64,000 bases of DNA from contig CM062219.1 of NCBI GenBank assembly GCA_031216445.1, positions 16,715,001 to 16,779,000 of the forward strand, given 5' to 3'. A program made the position numbers and the translations under genes. Every line of letters starts with the position of its first letter. The first letter of the stretch is position 1. This DNA is from Lateolabrax maculatus. Its lineage: Eukaryota > Chordata > Actinopteri > Acropomatiformes > Lateolabracidae. The notes beneath the pieces are model-generated. The model did no database searches. It saw nothing but the letters and a program-made list of their open reading frames with translations, and had not been told where the DNA came from. Below are positions 12,433-25,552 of this stretch, piece after piece.

Positions 12433-13825
12433 TTTTTGAAAGTGCCCTTTTCCAAACAGTTTCCAAGGACAACTTCTCACATGGTTCTGTGTAACAAACC
12501 ATCTGGCGTCAAGTTAGTGTGGATACACAGATCGATGGAAGTTTGGGCAGCATAACACTTCCCACTGAGTTCTTTGCTTCACATAATCTCATCTTTTGAT
12601 GCTGCTAACCTGAGCTGCAGGCACAAACATGTAATAGCAGTAAACTCCTCCAAATAAGACTCTAATCTGCCTTAAAATAACTGCTATCCCTGTTTTCTTA
12701 GGTCAACACACTCTCCACTGCCTCTTTCATCTGAAGCTCTCCACTCTGTTATTCAGCAGCTTAGTTGATGGCCCTTCCTCCAACCCACTCTTACTTTTTT
12801 TTGCCATCTGCTTTGAAATTAATGGGCATGTTGGAAAGTAGGCTAAATCCAGAGTGACAGCTTTTTTCTCCCTCCTATTTTTGAAGAGGTGCTGCAGGCG
12901 GCGTCCAACTGCGTGGGAGATGGAGAAGAGAGAGCTGGTTTATCAAGCTGCTTCTGCCTCGTAGAATCTCTCACCTCTGCCCTCTGGGACGCTCCTGAAA
13001 CCATAGCTCACAGCATCACTTAGCTGTTGATGATTGGCTGTGTTGTGCATTCACTGATCCCTCAAGTTGTCGGCCACGTTGCGCTCACGGCTCAGTCATC
13101 ATATGAGAATTAGCTGTTCCAGGATCTTGTATATTTGTTTATGATTCTTGAGGATTAGCATGAATGTCTCTGCAACATTTTTATAGCAATTTTCACTTGA
13201 ATTTGCAACCAAATTTTGTGTTATTTTGTTAAAAATAACAATAAACAAGCATAATACATGAGTTCCAGAGAGAACAAAATGAAGGAATTGGAATCTTTTG
13301 GGGTCTTTGAGTGTTTTCCCTGAATTAAGTCTGTAAGGTAACCTCCTCCTGATCATGATGGAGAGAGATGACAACAAGATCTATAAAACAAATGGTTAGA
13401 TTTAGTTACTATTTTACAAATGGTTCTGTGTTTAGTCAAAGCCTGGTTAGAGCAATACCAAAGAAGCTTGCCTGAGAACCAAATTCTGTAGCCCCTTAAC
13501 GTAAACACACAATAACTTGTCTGGAAACATTATTCCTGACATATCTTTAGAGCTAATGTTGAATGTTTAATACTGTATTATAGTAAGCCCTCCCTGATGC
13601 TACAGTATGTCACATATCTGTTGAATATCTAAACACAGTACACATGTTCTTAGTCGTATATTTGAGGTATAAAAAGGAAGGATAACCCTGTGCTTTTTTT
13701 CTGGATTTCTTTGCACTGCTGCCATTCTGTGGATTTCAGACAATGTATGTGGGCTAAAACCTCCAATTATAGAACAGGCACAGTGTTACATCTGAAAGGC
13801 ATAAGCAGCTACATATGAGCACGCA

Positions 13826-13827
<2 letters not shown>
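12433..13827. other. Intronic DNA, no supported feature
   Basis: Ordinary AT-rich intronic sequence. Short frames on the minus strand near 13100-13377 show no recognisable domain. Confidence 0.55.

Positions 13828-13876
<49 letters not shown>
13828..13876. repeat. (CT)n microsatellite
   Basis: About 24 uninterrupted CT units, directly joined to a CA tract. It produces false Leu-Ser and Arg-Glu frames on both strands. Confidence 0.97.
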
Positions 13877-13878
<2 letters not shown>

Positions 13879-13880
<2 letters not shown>

Positions 13881-13895
13881 ACACACAGACACACA

Positions 13896-13931
<36 letters not shown>
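13879..13931. repeat. (CA)n microsatellite
   Basis: Slightly interrupted CA units that become uninterrupted from about 13897 to 13931, ending in AAAAACACAG. With the CT tract it makes a compound repeat of about 100 bases. Confidence 0.95.
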
Positions 13932-13935
<4 letters not shown>

Positions 13936-15286
13936 CACAGAATCTACACATACTCTTTCCATGCTTGAGGCTGGGGGCTCTGATCTTTCCAAAGGTTTCC
14001 TCCTGTGGCCCGTGTGCCAGACTGTCTGGAGAGCTGTGGAGGGGCTGGCGTCGCCTCGCCTGCTGGATGAAAAAGCCAGTAACATTTGCTTTCTGTGGCA
14101 CAGCAACCAGCCTCTCCTCTCCTCCATTCTTCCCCTCCTGCCTCCATCTCCCACCTCCCCTCCTTCTCCTCTCCAGGAGGATTACCGGCAGAAACTGGAC
14201 GTTTGATCCTGCCCTGCTCTCCAACGCTGCTATATCCGTCTGACAAGGCTCTTTATATCTCTTTCTCCTCCAGACTTCTCTATGTTTCTCACTCCGACTG
14301 TCTTTAAAAAAAGATAAGCGTTAAGCTTTTTTGCTGTCCGCTATTTGATGTCTGAGATTTAGCTGTAGTCTACCTGGGTGCAGGCAGGACAGCTGGGTCA
14401 CAGATATGTGAGAAGCTGATTCAATTTCACCAGAAATGGTGCATGGCAGATCATAGAGACAGGTGTGGGTAATTTATGACCGTTTCCTCAGATAATGTAG
14501 AAGGAGCAATGTACACGGATAATTAACTGTCATGAAGATGAGAGGTTTTTACAAACAATACTCCCTCTACATCTTTGTATAACGATCAGAAATACACAGA
14601 GAAACATACACATCACCCTCTCATGCCTCCTCCACTTAAGTTTTTTTCTCTTATTCTCTCCTCTGCTTTTTATCTCAACAGTGATTAATTGCAGGGGACA
14701 GTGCCAACAAGCTCTCCAATGTAATTTGCAGGGGAAGTATAAACAGGAAGTCTGCTCCCAATACATAATGTTGTTGACTGTGGCTGGTGGGGGGTGACGG
14801 GTGACAAGGGCCAAAAAAGGTTGTGACAATGTGATACAATGGGCCTGAGGACAGTATTCACTGACCTTACGCTGTCATGCTGAGGAGTAAACATAGTTGC
14901 TTCGTTTAGGCCAGACTGGTGATGTGTTTGAATCGAGGGAAGCCACCCAAAAAAAGAATCACGCCCCCTCAATATAGGCCCTAATTACTGGGTTGCAAAC
15001 AGCCCTGGAAAGACCAGCTAACTGTGACTCATTTGTACTGACACAGGTCTCATCACTTTTTAGTGCACCTAACAGTTGCTCTGTCAAAATAACCAGCTCA
15101 CAAATACTGGTAATTGGTCTCTATAGATTGCAGAATACCATGCTATACATTCGTTATATATTGTAGAATAGTTTTGAGTTTTTTCTACAAAACAAACATT
15201 GTTGTAGAAGAACTGCCTTAATAAAATAGTTAAGAATTGGCAACATTTGATTGAAATCAGGAACTATCATTGATACAGACACTTGA
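13932..15286. other. Intronic DNA with pyrimidine-rich patch
   Basis: A C/T-rich patch lies at about 14105-14180. Overlapping frames of 70-156 codons here extend from the microsatellite and have no domain. Confidence 0.5.
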
Positions 15287-15420
15287 TACCAGCTTTCGGT
15301 AATTAATCATTTTCAATACTCGATGCTACAGACACATTCCAGTCCCTACTTAAAAAGTATCTAGGCTCCATACCAAACCCTTATCCTGGTATATGAAAAT
15401 AAAGGAAAACGAAGGTCAAT
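15287..15420. repeat. Possible dispersed repeat fragment
   Basis: GATACCAGCTTTCGGTAATT, TTTTCAATACTCGATGC and CCTACTTAAAAAGTATCTAG resemble a fish repeat built on GGTACC/CGATAC words. The copy is very diverged, and membership is recalled and unverified. Confidence 0.35.
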
Positions 15421-15919
15421 CTGTAACGGTAATCTTTGTATGAGGTGTTATATTATTTTAACACCTGCCAGCCAATGAAACTAGTATTTTCCTTTGTCAT
15501 TGTATGAAATCAACATCACTCCACTTTTGCTACAATAGATCCATTAGGATGTCTGTTGGCATGCGTACAAATCTGCAGCTGTCACTGATATTTAAGTTTT
15601 GTGTGCACACTTGTGCAGAGTGTGCAAACATGAGTTGTTGACTATTCCCACTGTGTCTGGCGTTCAGGCAGCTTTACATGAAATCAAACTGTACAGCACA
15701 TTCACAAGTGTATTGCTGTGGTTTCATATTGCATTCACTGTGGCTGAGTGCCCACTGGAAAGCTCTCCACCGTCCAGTGCAGCACTGAGTGGATGTAAAC
15801 TGTATCTCAGAGTATCCACCCGTCCAATCACTTAATCTGTAAATTGGCTGATTGCAGTATTGTGGTGTCACAGCAAGTCTGTGTGATGATTGAATGATTG
15901 TTTATCCAAGCTGTGGGTA

Positions 15920-16110
15920 TGATGATTAAAGCGGGCCAGAGCCGGGCCCCAGAGCCAGTTGGGTAATTAACAGGCTGTTCTCCATGTTAATAGCATTAGT
16001 CACCTTGGAGATAATCGCAGCCATCAAGAGCACAGAGCTGCAGCCCCCTGTGCACCTGATAGCATCCTTAAACAAAGGATTGACAAACATCCGGCACTAA
16101 TAATGCTTTC
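15920..16110. other. Candidate conserved noncoding block
   Basis: Repeat-free, with TGATGATTAAAGCGGGCC, GGGTAATTAACAGGCTG and TTAATAGCATTAGTCACC. The dense TAAT words and balanced complexity are typical of vertebrate intronic enhancers. Conservation is not shown here. Confidence 0.4.
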
Positions 16111-16239
16111 TGGTTTTCTCTTGGTTTTTTAATTTATTTATTTCAGAGGACATTTTAAAATGTACCGTCTGTGCTTCCTTCTGTGAATATAAAAGGTACC
16201 AGTGGCAGACAGTATAATCAAATCCCACTAATAGCAATT

Positions 16240-16552
16240 AGTGCTGTGACTAAAGATTATTTATTATTATCACGTTACCTGGTGGTTATTTTCTTGATTG
16301 TTCCTTTGGCCTATAAACACATAGCACATAGCACACAAAAATAGCACAATTTTACCAAACCCAGTGGGACATCTTCAGATTGCTTGTTTTGTCCAACTAA
16401 CAGCGAAAGATTCTTACTTAATTATAATAAAATAAAAATACACACTTCCGCAACCAGAGAATTTGGACTAAAAAGGATTAACAGATTAAAGATTAATTTC
16501 ATGTCAATCATGCAGTTGATTAATATTATTATTAATTTTTTTCAACTCTAGT
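16240..16552. repeat. AT-rich dispersed repeat, long copy
   Basis: Begins near TTAGTGCTGTGACTAAAGAT and ends near GTTGATTAATATTATTATT followed by TTCAACTCTAG. Inside are TGGCCTATAAACAC, TTGCTTGTTTTGTCCAACTA and CCAGAGAATTTGG, in the order of an abundant fish repeat. It carries a local insertion or duplication of ATAGCACA words near 16320-16347. Confidence 0.7.
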
Positions 16553-18325
16553 AACAATTAAAGTATTTGCAGCAAAAGTGGACGACTTTTTACGAAATTT
16601 AGTGGCAGAACTGGCGTATCTGCCGGCTACGATAACAGATCAGATGGTGTGCAGTCTCCGCCTACTCAACACACCACCGACGTGGTAATGGTGGGGACCC
16701 AAGCTGACGTAGGATTCAGGCGGATACGTTGGTCTCTAGTGATTGGTTAGGGAAAGTCTCGGTTAGAGTGGAGGCAATGTCAGACTGAGGATGGAAATGG
16801 AGTGTAACAAGTTGATACAAGTTGTCTAATATCAGGCAAATCCCAATGTACTTGAGACAACAACATGATTTGTTTTGGAGCCACTGAAGTGTCAGTCTTT
16901 TTGATTAAGCCATGTAAGATGAATTTGAAGTGTTACGTGACTGCTAATGTTTGTGTAACTCTGCGCTGTCAAACACGTAAATCTGTTCAGATTTCAATTC
17001 CTCGTGTGTATAAGCCCCGAGCTAACACAGCTCCGCAGAAGATTATTTAAATTCGTGAGACTCAATGTACTGTGAAAGTGGACATGCTCTGTACAGTTAG
17101 GATCTATATCCAAATAATGTTTAACTTATAATACAAGCGCTTGTTTTATGTGGGGAAAACAAAAGTGAAAGGTAACATACCTTATGGGGGATCTAAATCA
17201 CCTCAATGAGCCTTAAGTTGTGAGGGAAATTCGCCCGGGGAAAAAGATGGATGCAGTGTTCCTCTCCCTGGTCTGATGTCATAAATTACCTGGCCATTGA
17301 TCCATGGGTGTCTGGGATTCTCGGTGGACCTCCTTCTCACATTCATCAAACCTTGAGTCTGCAGCTAAGCCAGAGTAGAAATACCTCAAACGTACACACA
17401 CACTCCCCTCCTGAGTCTCCACACCACGGCCTGTTGCTTAGATACAACACAGATTCGTATTTACATGAAGAGCGGGATTGAACCTGGAGGACTGCATTAT
17501 GCACCAAGATGTTTTGGCATATTGGCCATTAGATTTTAATTTTATGTTTTCTGAACACTTTTCAGCCCGGGAGTAAAAGGGTTTAAACAACAGTTGCCGT
17601 AAGATTAAAATACATCTACCGTATTCTCTCTGTCTTAAGGCTTATAAGGCTTGAGACTGCCTCAGCATCAATCTGGGAATGAAACACAGGACAGCCACCA
17701 GGGCATCCAGGCGGGCGATGATCATATTTATTATAGGCTGTTGTCAAAACCAGCTGCCTCTATTTGAAAGTGCAAATGGAGATGGAGCCGGTCATGCAAA
17801 GGTGAAGCCTCTCTTGCACAAAACAAAAACACCAGAAACAAATGTAGAAATCTTGCGTGTAGTTTTTACCACTTCAGAGGAAAAAAGCTTTATGAATTAT
17901 AACTGGTCCACAGAGAATGGAGAGAAAGAAACATATTTAATGTCAGAGAAAATTGAAAAATCAGGTCAGGTAGAATTAACATGATAATCGTGGAAGGTTT
18001 TTTTTTTCTTGCTTTTGTCTTAAACTCGCCGCTGCTCTCTCCTTTCTCCTTCATCTCAGAAAATAAAGAACAAGTAATACAGCCCTCTAACGGCCATAGT
18101 AATTATGACTTTTGTCTGTTGGGAGCAAAAGAGGTAGTCGGGTGATGTTTTTATAAAGCCACAAAGTCCGCAGAGGGAGTAGGTTGTGATGGTCGGCCGG
18201 CAACTAGTGATGATTCATTTTCTTTCAGTCGACTAATTAACTCATTGTTACAGTGTACAACATTTCTTAGCAAATCATCCAATAGATTCTGAGACATTTC
18301 CATCAAACCCACAAATGTAAACCTC
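16553..18325. other. Intronic DNA, no supported gene
   Basis: The stretch 16600-16740 is more GC-rich and could be an unrecognised repeat; I cannot assign it. A 101-codon frame at 17679-17984 has no recognisable domain or splice context. Confidence 0.45.
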
Positions 18326-18566
18326 AGTGGCGCTAGAGGAACAGTCAGGGGATCCATAAGGCGTTAAGATTCATCCTCTGGGAACCATGAATGTCTGTAC
18401 AAAATGTTGTGCCAAGCCATTGGATAAATGTCAAGACATTTCACTATGGTGGTGTCAGAGGAAAAGTCAGGGGATCATTTAAGTCATTAGGATTCATCCT
18501 TTTGGGACCACGAATGTCTGCACAGAAGTCCATGCCAATCCATCTAATAGTTGTCATATTACTATG
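18326..18566 (+). repeat. Two tandem units of a dispersed fish repeat
   Basis: Unit 1 (18326-18447) and unit 2 (18448-18566) each contain an AGAGGAA-AGTCAGGGGATC block, then AGGATTCATCC or AAGATTCATCC, a GAATGTCTG segment and a GCCAA-CCAT segment. The period is about 120 bases. Upstream words (TTTCCATCAAACCCACAAAT) belong to the same family. A related copy lies at 48525-48900. Confidence 0.75.
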
Positions 18567-20173
18567 ATTAGATTGCTAATGCTGTGTTAGTGTCGACACT
18601 CAATCTAAAGAAAATAATAATAGATGATAAACTGTAAATATAATATACTACTTACATTTTTAAAGCAGCCCCACGACTAGAAAAACTAGCCCTTCTTCCC
18701 TTTTACCAACATTATCCGGGAGCTCAGGTTCTTTGTTCCTAGCCGTGGTCGTTTCCGCTTCAGTTGCGAGCAGAAAGAGCTGTACCTTGAAGACATATAG
18801 CTTCTCTTTCTTTTCAATGTTCTGTTTCACTCTCTCCCACACAAAAGCTTTTTCCCTCCCAGGAAGGGGTCTCGTCTTTAGTTAGCTTCAGGTTCACTGC
18901 TTCTCTATTCTCACGAATGACCTAATGTGTCCGTGTGGCGAGCATGTTACCCATGGCATGTTACTGTAGTTCCACTAATGCTTTCTTGCCCGTCCTGGGT
19001 GCTTCTTATCTCAGGCTTGCCCTACATGCAATTAGAGCGTGTGCTTGTGTTTTTATGAGTAGCCAGTGTAAAGGTGAAGGTGGACTTGATTTAATTATGT
19101 AGTCCTGCTCTACAATCGTGGTGACTTTTTCACTCCAGAGTCTATCCTCTGAGCTGAATTATCTTCTTTTGTAATGGAGATTAACCTCACTAAAAACTGT
19201 ACTTAGCCTATTTAACTTCCATATTTTAACATGAGCCACGTGGGCCTCACTAACTAAGCAGTTCTGCCTCGCCTGCTGAGGGTTGTACGAGATTTGGAAC
19301 TGTGGTCAATCCATGCCTGCTTACAGGCTTTTAGGGGTAATAGGATAAGATTAACACATTTGCATACTATTACAATGCATTATTCATGCGGCGTCCTCTT
19401 CTCTAATTTGCAGGAGCAGGTCCTTTCTCTTCACTGACTTTAACATGTGGGTGACCTGGAAGTGGGGCGGGAGAGCCCCAGCACTCATTAATCCCCCCTG
19501 GGTGTCACCCAGCACATGCCACCTAAACATTTACTAACCTGGTGCCGAGGGGCGTGCACGGGCCAACACTTCCAAAATATAAATGTTTCCATTTTATCAT
19601 TCTAAGCTATTGAACTCCAAGTTATATTCAACACAACAAATCATTCCACATTATTTACAGTCTTTTCTTTTTCCAACCCTTGCAAGTTTGTAGCTGTGGC
19701 AACTCAGAGGAACTGTTTGCTGGTTTAAAATATTCCTCAAAGCAAATATTGATTTCAAATAATGGAACAATCACAAAGGTGGAAGTCAAAACATTTCTGG
19801 ATTGATTTATTTTGTGTGTATAAAAAAAGTTACAACTTGGCAGACAGACAGGAGTCAGTGTTAATGCATAGAGTTTGTTACTGGTTACACCTGTTGGTGA
19901 CTTGTCAGACATAAAATCAAAGCTCAAGATTATAAATTGACCATTGTTCAGTATTCACATCGTGTTTAATTAATACCCTGACAAAGGCAAACCGGAGTAT
20001 AATTCATTGATAGTTGTTAAGCTCTATCTCTGTTAATTCAGAAAAAAAAACAACAAACATTGAAAACAAAAGATTGATTTTGGACAAAAAGTTTTCAAGG
20101 ATTTATTACAGTGTTGGACTGCCAGACTGCCTTGAAGGTAGGGGGCCACAAGGGCGTAGAAGTGATGTGATGA
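18567..20173. other. Intronic DNA, one candidate conserved block
   Basis: The block 19380-19560 is repeat-free and of higher complexity, with a G/C-rich core (GAGAGCCCCAGCACTCATTA). The rest is unremarkable. No exon supported. Confidence 0.45.
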
Positions 20174-20194
20174 TACACACACACACACACACAC
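20174..20194. repeat. Short (CA)n microsatellite
   Basis: About 10 uninterrupted units. Confidence 0.9.
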
Positions 20195-23100
20195 TTAAAT
20201 CATCTAAATCTATTTACTCTTCTTCTTTTAGGTAAAAAACAAAACATAAAAAAACTGTATTCTTTAGTTGCGGTTACATTTAAATGCATCAAGCACATTA
20301 GAAATTATGACAAAATTCGGTTTTTGATTTCCATATTAATGTAAAGGAGAGAATTGAAAGTACTATATTAATCTGAGCTATGTTTTTACTGTGTTAACCC
20401 TATTTAAAGTCGTGTTTACTTGAAATAATAGATCAATTATAGATATGTTGTATTTGCAATCTTCACTACTAGGAGCGATGTGGTTTACTGCCTTATCTTT
20501 TATTGATGTTCTACTCAGGTGTCTTTTAGGAGAATATCAACTGTACCTAAAAATACAGATTAAACGAAAAAAGAGGAGAGTTTAATCTATCGATACATAT
20601 ATTCCATGTGCATATTAATTTGACTTTTCATGGCGCTAGAAGTCTGTGAAAGTAGAGTGCTTGCGTCTTCTGGGAAGAAGACATTTTTCAAGAGTGGATT
20701 TAAATTTTTTGTTGTTGCTGTTTCTAGCTGTGTAACAAATGTAAGCTTTTCGGACTGAGTGAGATATTACCAGGCTAGTACAATGGACATTTGCTGCACT
20801 GTGGAGCCAAGCATTTGGATGAGGTTTATTTGGAAAGGTTGAGTGTTGATCACTGCCAGACATAAATCCCTCCTTACCAGAAAGCAATCACCACCCTGGC
20901 TGCGGGATCATTAACCAAACCGAGTTTTTACGAGATCCATCATCACCTCTACCTGGCATTTGTGTGTGTGTGTGCGCATGTGCATGCATGCATGTACTTT
21001 TGTGTAGGTATGTGTGTGTATAGATTGTCGTAAACAGCTCAGCCAGCCGTTTTTCTTGTGGTCATGTGAGCTCGCTGCTGCTGCTTTCTCACCTGCTGAG
21101 CGCTGCCTTCCTGTTGTTCTGAGGGTGCCGAATGATTCACTGCCCCAGACACAATATGAGGGTATTTTGTGTGTGTGTGTGTTTGTTAGAGTGTCTCTGT
21201 GCGTGTTTGTGAATGAGTATATGGCTGCCTCACAGTTCCTGGACAGGCATCAGTCTCTTTCATTGACTCCAATTCTCTGACTGGCTGTCTGAGTATCTGA
21301 TCGTCTGTCTGACTCACCTCAGTCTGCTGGTTATAAATCCTCCTCACCTCTCCTCTCCTCTTCGCTGATTCCTTTATAGCACCCAGACACACAAAGCCTG
21401 TTTTCTTTTAAAGCTTTTCACTCTTCTTCGCCTCAAATTGGCTTAAACAAGTGATTTCAAAATGTAGTTTGTGTGGAGAAGAAAGAAAGGTGGATAGAGA
21501 GCAACTTTTTTTTTTTCATGTTAAGTACGTTTACAGCGCTTACAGTAGACTGCTCTTTACTGATCTTGTGTGCTGCAGCTGAAAGTGCCTTCCTTGTTTG
21601 GGTTATGAGTCTAAAACTATGTGGGAAGTGGACCTAATCTATCCCCAAAAAATCTGAAATAGTCTTAGGTCATGGAGAGGGAGGTCGGATTGCTGTACTC
21701 TTGTATTTGTTCCTCGACAACAATGGGCAGCAGAAACAGGCTTTAATTGCTCCTCCCGCTAATTATTTCTCTTCTTCAAAAAGCACCTGTAAGGGTGACT
21801 CTATGTTTCTCCTGGGACTGGGAGAATTACTTTGCGATCAACAAAAAAGATGCTCTTTTCTTTTGATGATTTAGTGCACTTTATTAAATTAAAGCTAACA
21901 GCTTATTTCCCAAGGTAACGGAAGTATTATCTCTACCATGGGAAATAAGATGAGCCTGAGCCAAGTAGATGATGTGTATCTGCAACTTTATCTGCAAGCC
22001 ACGCCTTAGTACTTGTGATCGTATTTGCCCTCGCAGAATTGTTTGGTTATGTTTAACCAGCTTTCTGTGTTTTTTGTATTTTATTTTTTCTCCTGTGATT
22101 CACTAGTGGTAGCAGGGTTAGATGTGGCAGGAATATGTCGGCACTTATTGGGTTTTCCCTGCCTGCATAAACGGTCTGGCTTTCAAGAATAAAAAATAAA
22201 AAAATGTCCCTGCTCTCTCTGTGTGCTTAATGTGCTCAATGTGTGTTTAATCGTGTTGGATCATTTGCATCATGTCTGTGAATCCATGGCAGGTAATTCC
22301 TCGAGGAAACTCGTTCTGATCAGATCACATCTTGCAGTTTTAGAACAGTTTCTTAGCCTTACCTGCAGCCTCCTCCTCTTCTGCTGCTTCTCCCCCATGG
22401 GCTGTGTTCTCTCTTGGCTTTCCCCCTCATCAACCCACCCTCTTCCCTGACACCAAATAGCTTCGGTTTTGGCAAAACAACCCACCTTTTCCCCGCTTCC
22501 TCCCCCTCCTCTCCTTCCTCGATCATACGTATCCCCACACTTTTCCTGCATGCTGTTTCTTCAATTGGCTGTTGTTCAGGTTTGAGGAGGAGGCTCTAAT
22601 TTGTATCTCCTCAGATATGAGCATGTAGGAGTGTGTGCAGATAAGGGCCATCCTCCCAGAGGATCAATGCATTATTCTCTGTGTGATGTAGCGTAGTGAT
22701 ATGGTAGAGGGGCTTGTCGGGGATGTGACGGGTCTTTGTTACCTGACTCTTTCCTCTCTGCTGCTCTTCTCCCTCCTGCTTCCTTCCCTCTCTGCATTCT
22801 CACCTCTCCCTTGCCTTCCTGACAACAAGCCTGCCTCTTTTAAGAGTTGTTTGCTCTTGACTGAGGAGCCAAAATCAGAGCTGTCGCTCCAGTGGAGCAC
22901 GCAAGCCACCTTGTAAAAAGTCTACTGCCGTACTACAGCCGAGACCACCTACAGGCAGTCTCTCTCTATCTTTTTCTCTTTAACTCCCTCACATCTCCCT
23001 CCCTTTCCCTCATTCATTTTTCTCATATTTTTTAAAAAGCCAGATATAGTACACATATTCACAGTGAGGGCTGAATCTGATGAATACTGAATGAATACAC

Positions 23101-23687
23101 TTGCTGCTGGGACTACCAGTCTTGAGAAACACAATTTTAGCAGCCAGGCAAAGTACTAAGTGAGCCATGAGCAGTGGGATTGACACAATGATAGGTTCAA
23201 ATGGCAAACACTTGAAGCAAGAGGTAAACGCTCGTGTGCATCCTCACAGATGTACACACAGGCATGTATTCTGTATGAGTCCACACACGGTCGTTTATTT
23301 TTGTCTGTGTGGTAGTCTTTTATACAAAACACTATATGTTCATATTTCCACCTCCATTCGGCAGTTTTTTCGTGCGTTCGTGTTGTTTTTGCGGCCTCAA
23401 AAAGGTCTTAGGCGGGAGGTGCACAAACAAAGAACTGGTAATGTAATTGCCAAAAGGGAACAAACACCTGCACACCATTGCAAGTTGCAATCAACTTTTA
23501 TTGCATTGTTGTAGTCGTAAAACCATATGCGGGAGTTAGTTCCTTTTTGTTGCTTGAAACAACAATCAAAGGGTTCTGGAGTAATGAAATAGATTAAAAC
23601 AGTAATGCAGTAAAGATCCATTCTGTGAACCTGAAAATGAAAAGTTTAACCCTCAGTTGTTGGATCAGTTAGAAATCTTTTTGAAGC
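20195..23687. other. Intronic DNA with TG-rich and pyrimidine-rich patches
   Basis: TG/TGCA patches lie at 20960-21030 and 21168-21182, and C/T-rich patches at about 22370-22545 and 22740-22815. No exon or RNA gene is supported, and frames are below 116 codons with no domain. Confidence 0.5.
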
Positions 23688-23930
23688 ACGGTTGCAACAA
23701 ATTATTCTTTCCATAATATTTTTAATATATGGATTATTTTTGGATGAATCATTTAGTCTTTGAAATGCAAGATAATAGTGAAAAATGCTCATCACAGAGA
23801 TCCTGGAGACCAAGCTGATGTCTGACATTAAAGGCTGAAAACATTTTTACTTAATTGATTTCAAAGAAATCTATTATTAAAACTGTTTTCTAATGATTTT
23901 CTGTCAGTGAACATCTAATTGTTGATGTTA
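23688..23930. repeat. AT-rich dispersed repeat, internally deleted copy
   Basis: The left end GGTTGCAACAAATTATTC is followed by GGATTATTTTTGGATGAATC, ATTTAGTCTTTGAAATG and GTGAAAAATGCTCATCACAG. The right end, near TAATGATTTTCTGTCAGTGA, belongs to the other side of the same family, so the middle appears to be deleted. Confidence 0.7.
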
Positions 23931-25419
23931 AAAATGTGTTTTTAGATTTTATTTATACATGTGTATTGTAGTCAATTTAATGAAGTCAGTTCAATAGTGC
24001 AGTGTGTGTGTGTCTGTGCAAGATGCACTCACAACACTGTGAAAAATGGAGGAATATCTGTGCCTGGCCTTGAATGTGTTGCAGACCACAGTGAGGTAAT
24101 TCCAGATGGATTGTGCTAAGGCCAGCCTCAGCCTAAGGAGATGACCGCGGCATGTTTATTCCCAGGTGCACTCGCACTCTCCACAAGTAATGGTGTATTT
24201 TTCATCAAGATCACAGCAATTCTGCCTACCCCTACCCTGGCTCTCTTATCGGCAAACATACATTAGAATGTCAGACACATCTTCCCCCTCCTGATCCATA
24301 TCTGCAGAGCCTCACTCTCGCGCTCGTCTCCAAACCACTCCAGCAAATGTTACCGTTTCATATCTGGGCTGGGAAAATAAGCTTTTTTTCCCCACTGCAC
24401 GCGAGGATCTGCAGACTCGATAACCTTCGCCGCTGAACTGCAAATGTCACTTCGGCTAGCCAACCAATCGCCTCTCTTTTCACTGGCCAGTGCGGCTCTG
24501 TTGTAGAGGTTCACACCCATGACACTTGGACTGAGCAGATGTGCGCACATGAATGAGAATGAGTCAGCAGGGCTCTCAGGTGTGGCCAGGAGAGGCCCAC
24601 TGAAATGCCACAAAATACCAGGAAACCATATCTGATGAAACTGTGCTTTTTTCTCTCTGAAAAACCACTGGAGTGGTGACAATGAGTTGATTTTTGTGGT
24701 GTTTATCCAAAGCGTGAAAGCTTATTAGTACAGCAGGCTGATGTGGATGATGTCTATCATGGTTAACTGTAGCAAAAGGAAGCACTAGGGCTCATCAAGC
24801 TGTAGTAAGGTTTAAATGAGAACATTGTGCACTTTTCAATGCCTGGGCAGTGCGGACGCTCTGCAGCATATTACTATACCTGAAAACCCACCGGTGCTGT
24901 TGTTGCTGCCTTTAAGGCATCCTCACACTATAACCACATGTGAATTGTGACTGGCAAGGCTGCTGGTCTCTTTACTAGTTTTATGCAACAGCCATTACAA
25001 GGCTGATGTATGTTGTCAAAGCTTTCAGTAGAATAGGCAATCAAGCATTTTGTTCCACACAGGCGCTCTCACTCAAATCTCTTTCAGTGTACATTCTGCT
25101 TCCATGGCTATCAGTTGACATCGCTCACGCACAGAGAAATGAAAGGGCATATCTGAGCAGCATCTGGATTTACATGCTAGGTAATGTGTGCTTCACACAC
25201 AGAAAGATGGGAGATGGGAGGCAGTTATGCCTATCATTAATATTTCAATACTCTAGTGCAGTTATCGGTCCGTTCCCCAGCCCTCAAGGTTTATCTGTGT
25301 GATTGCATATTTTAGGGACTGGGACCATCAATATTCGTGACCAGAGAGTATTTATTATGCAGTTTGTTATGAGTATTCTTGGCTGGTGCAGGACTCCACC
25401 ATTCCCACCATATTGGCTA

Positions 25420-25552
25420 TCAGTCTGAAGTTGACATATGCTTTATTTGCATAACTGGGTAGTAGCCCTGTTGAAAAGGCAGATACCAATCTGCAATAAG
25501 CTAATATTGGCCAGTATATTGGCCTGGCAATTTTATCTGTCAGGCTCTAGTT
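25420..25552. repeat. Possible dispersed repeat fragment
   Basis: Ends in TATATTGGCCTGGCAATTTT then ATCTGTCAGGCTCTAGTTC. This resembles a common fish repeat end with GATATATCGGTC and AGGCTCTAGTTC. Recalled pattern only. Confidence 0.4.

Noticed and set aside
13754..14246. Several overlapping frames of 80-156 codons on both strands
   Set aside because: They are held open by the CT/CA microsatellite and a C/T-rich patch, giving low-complexity peptides.
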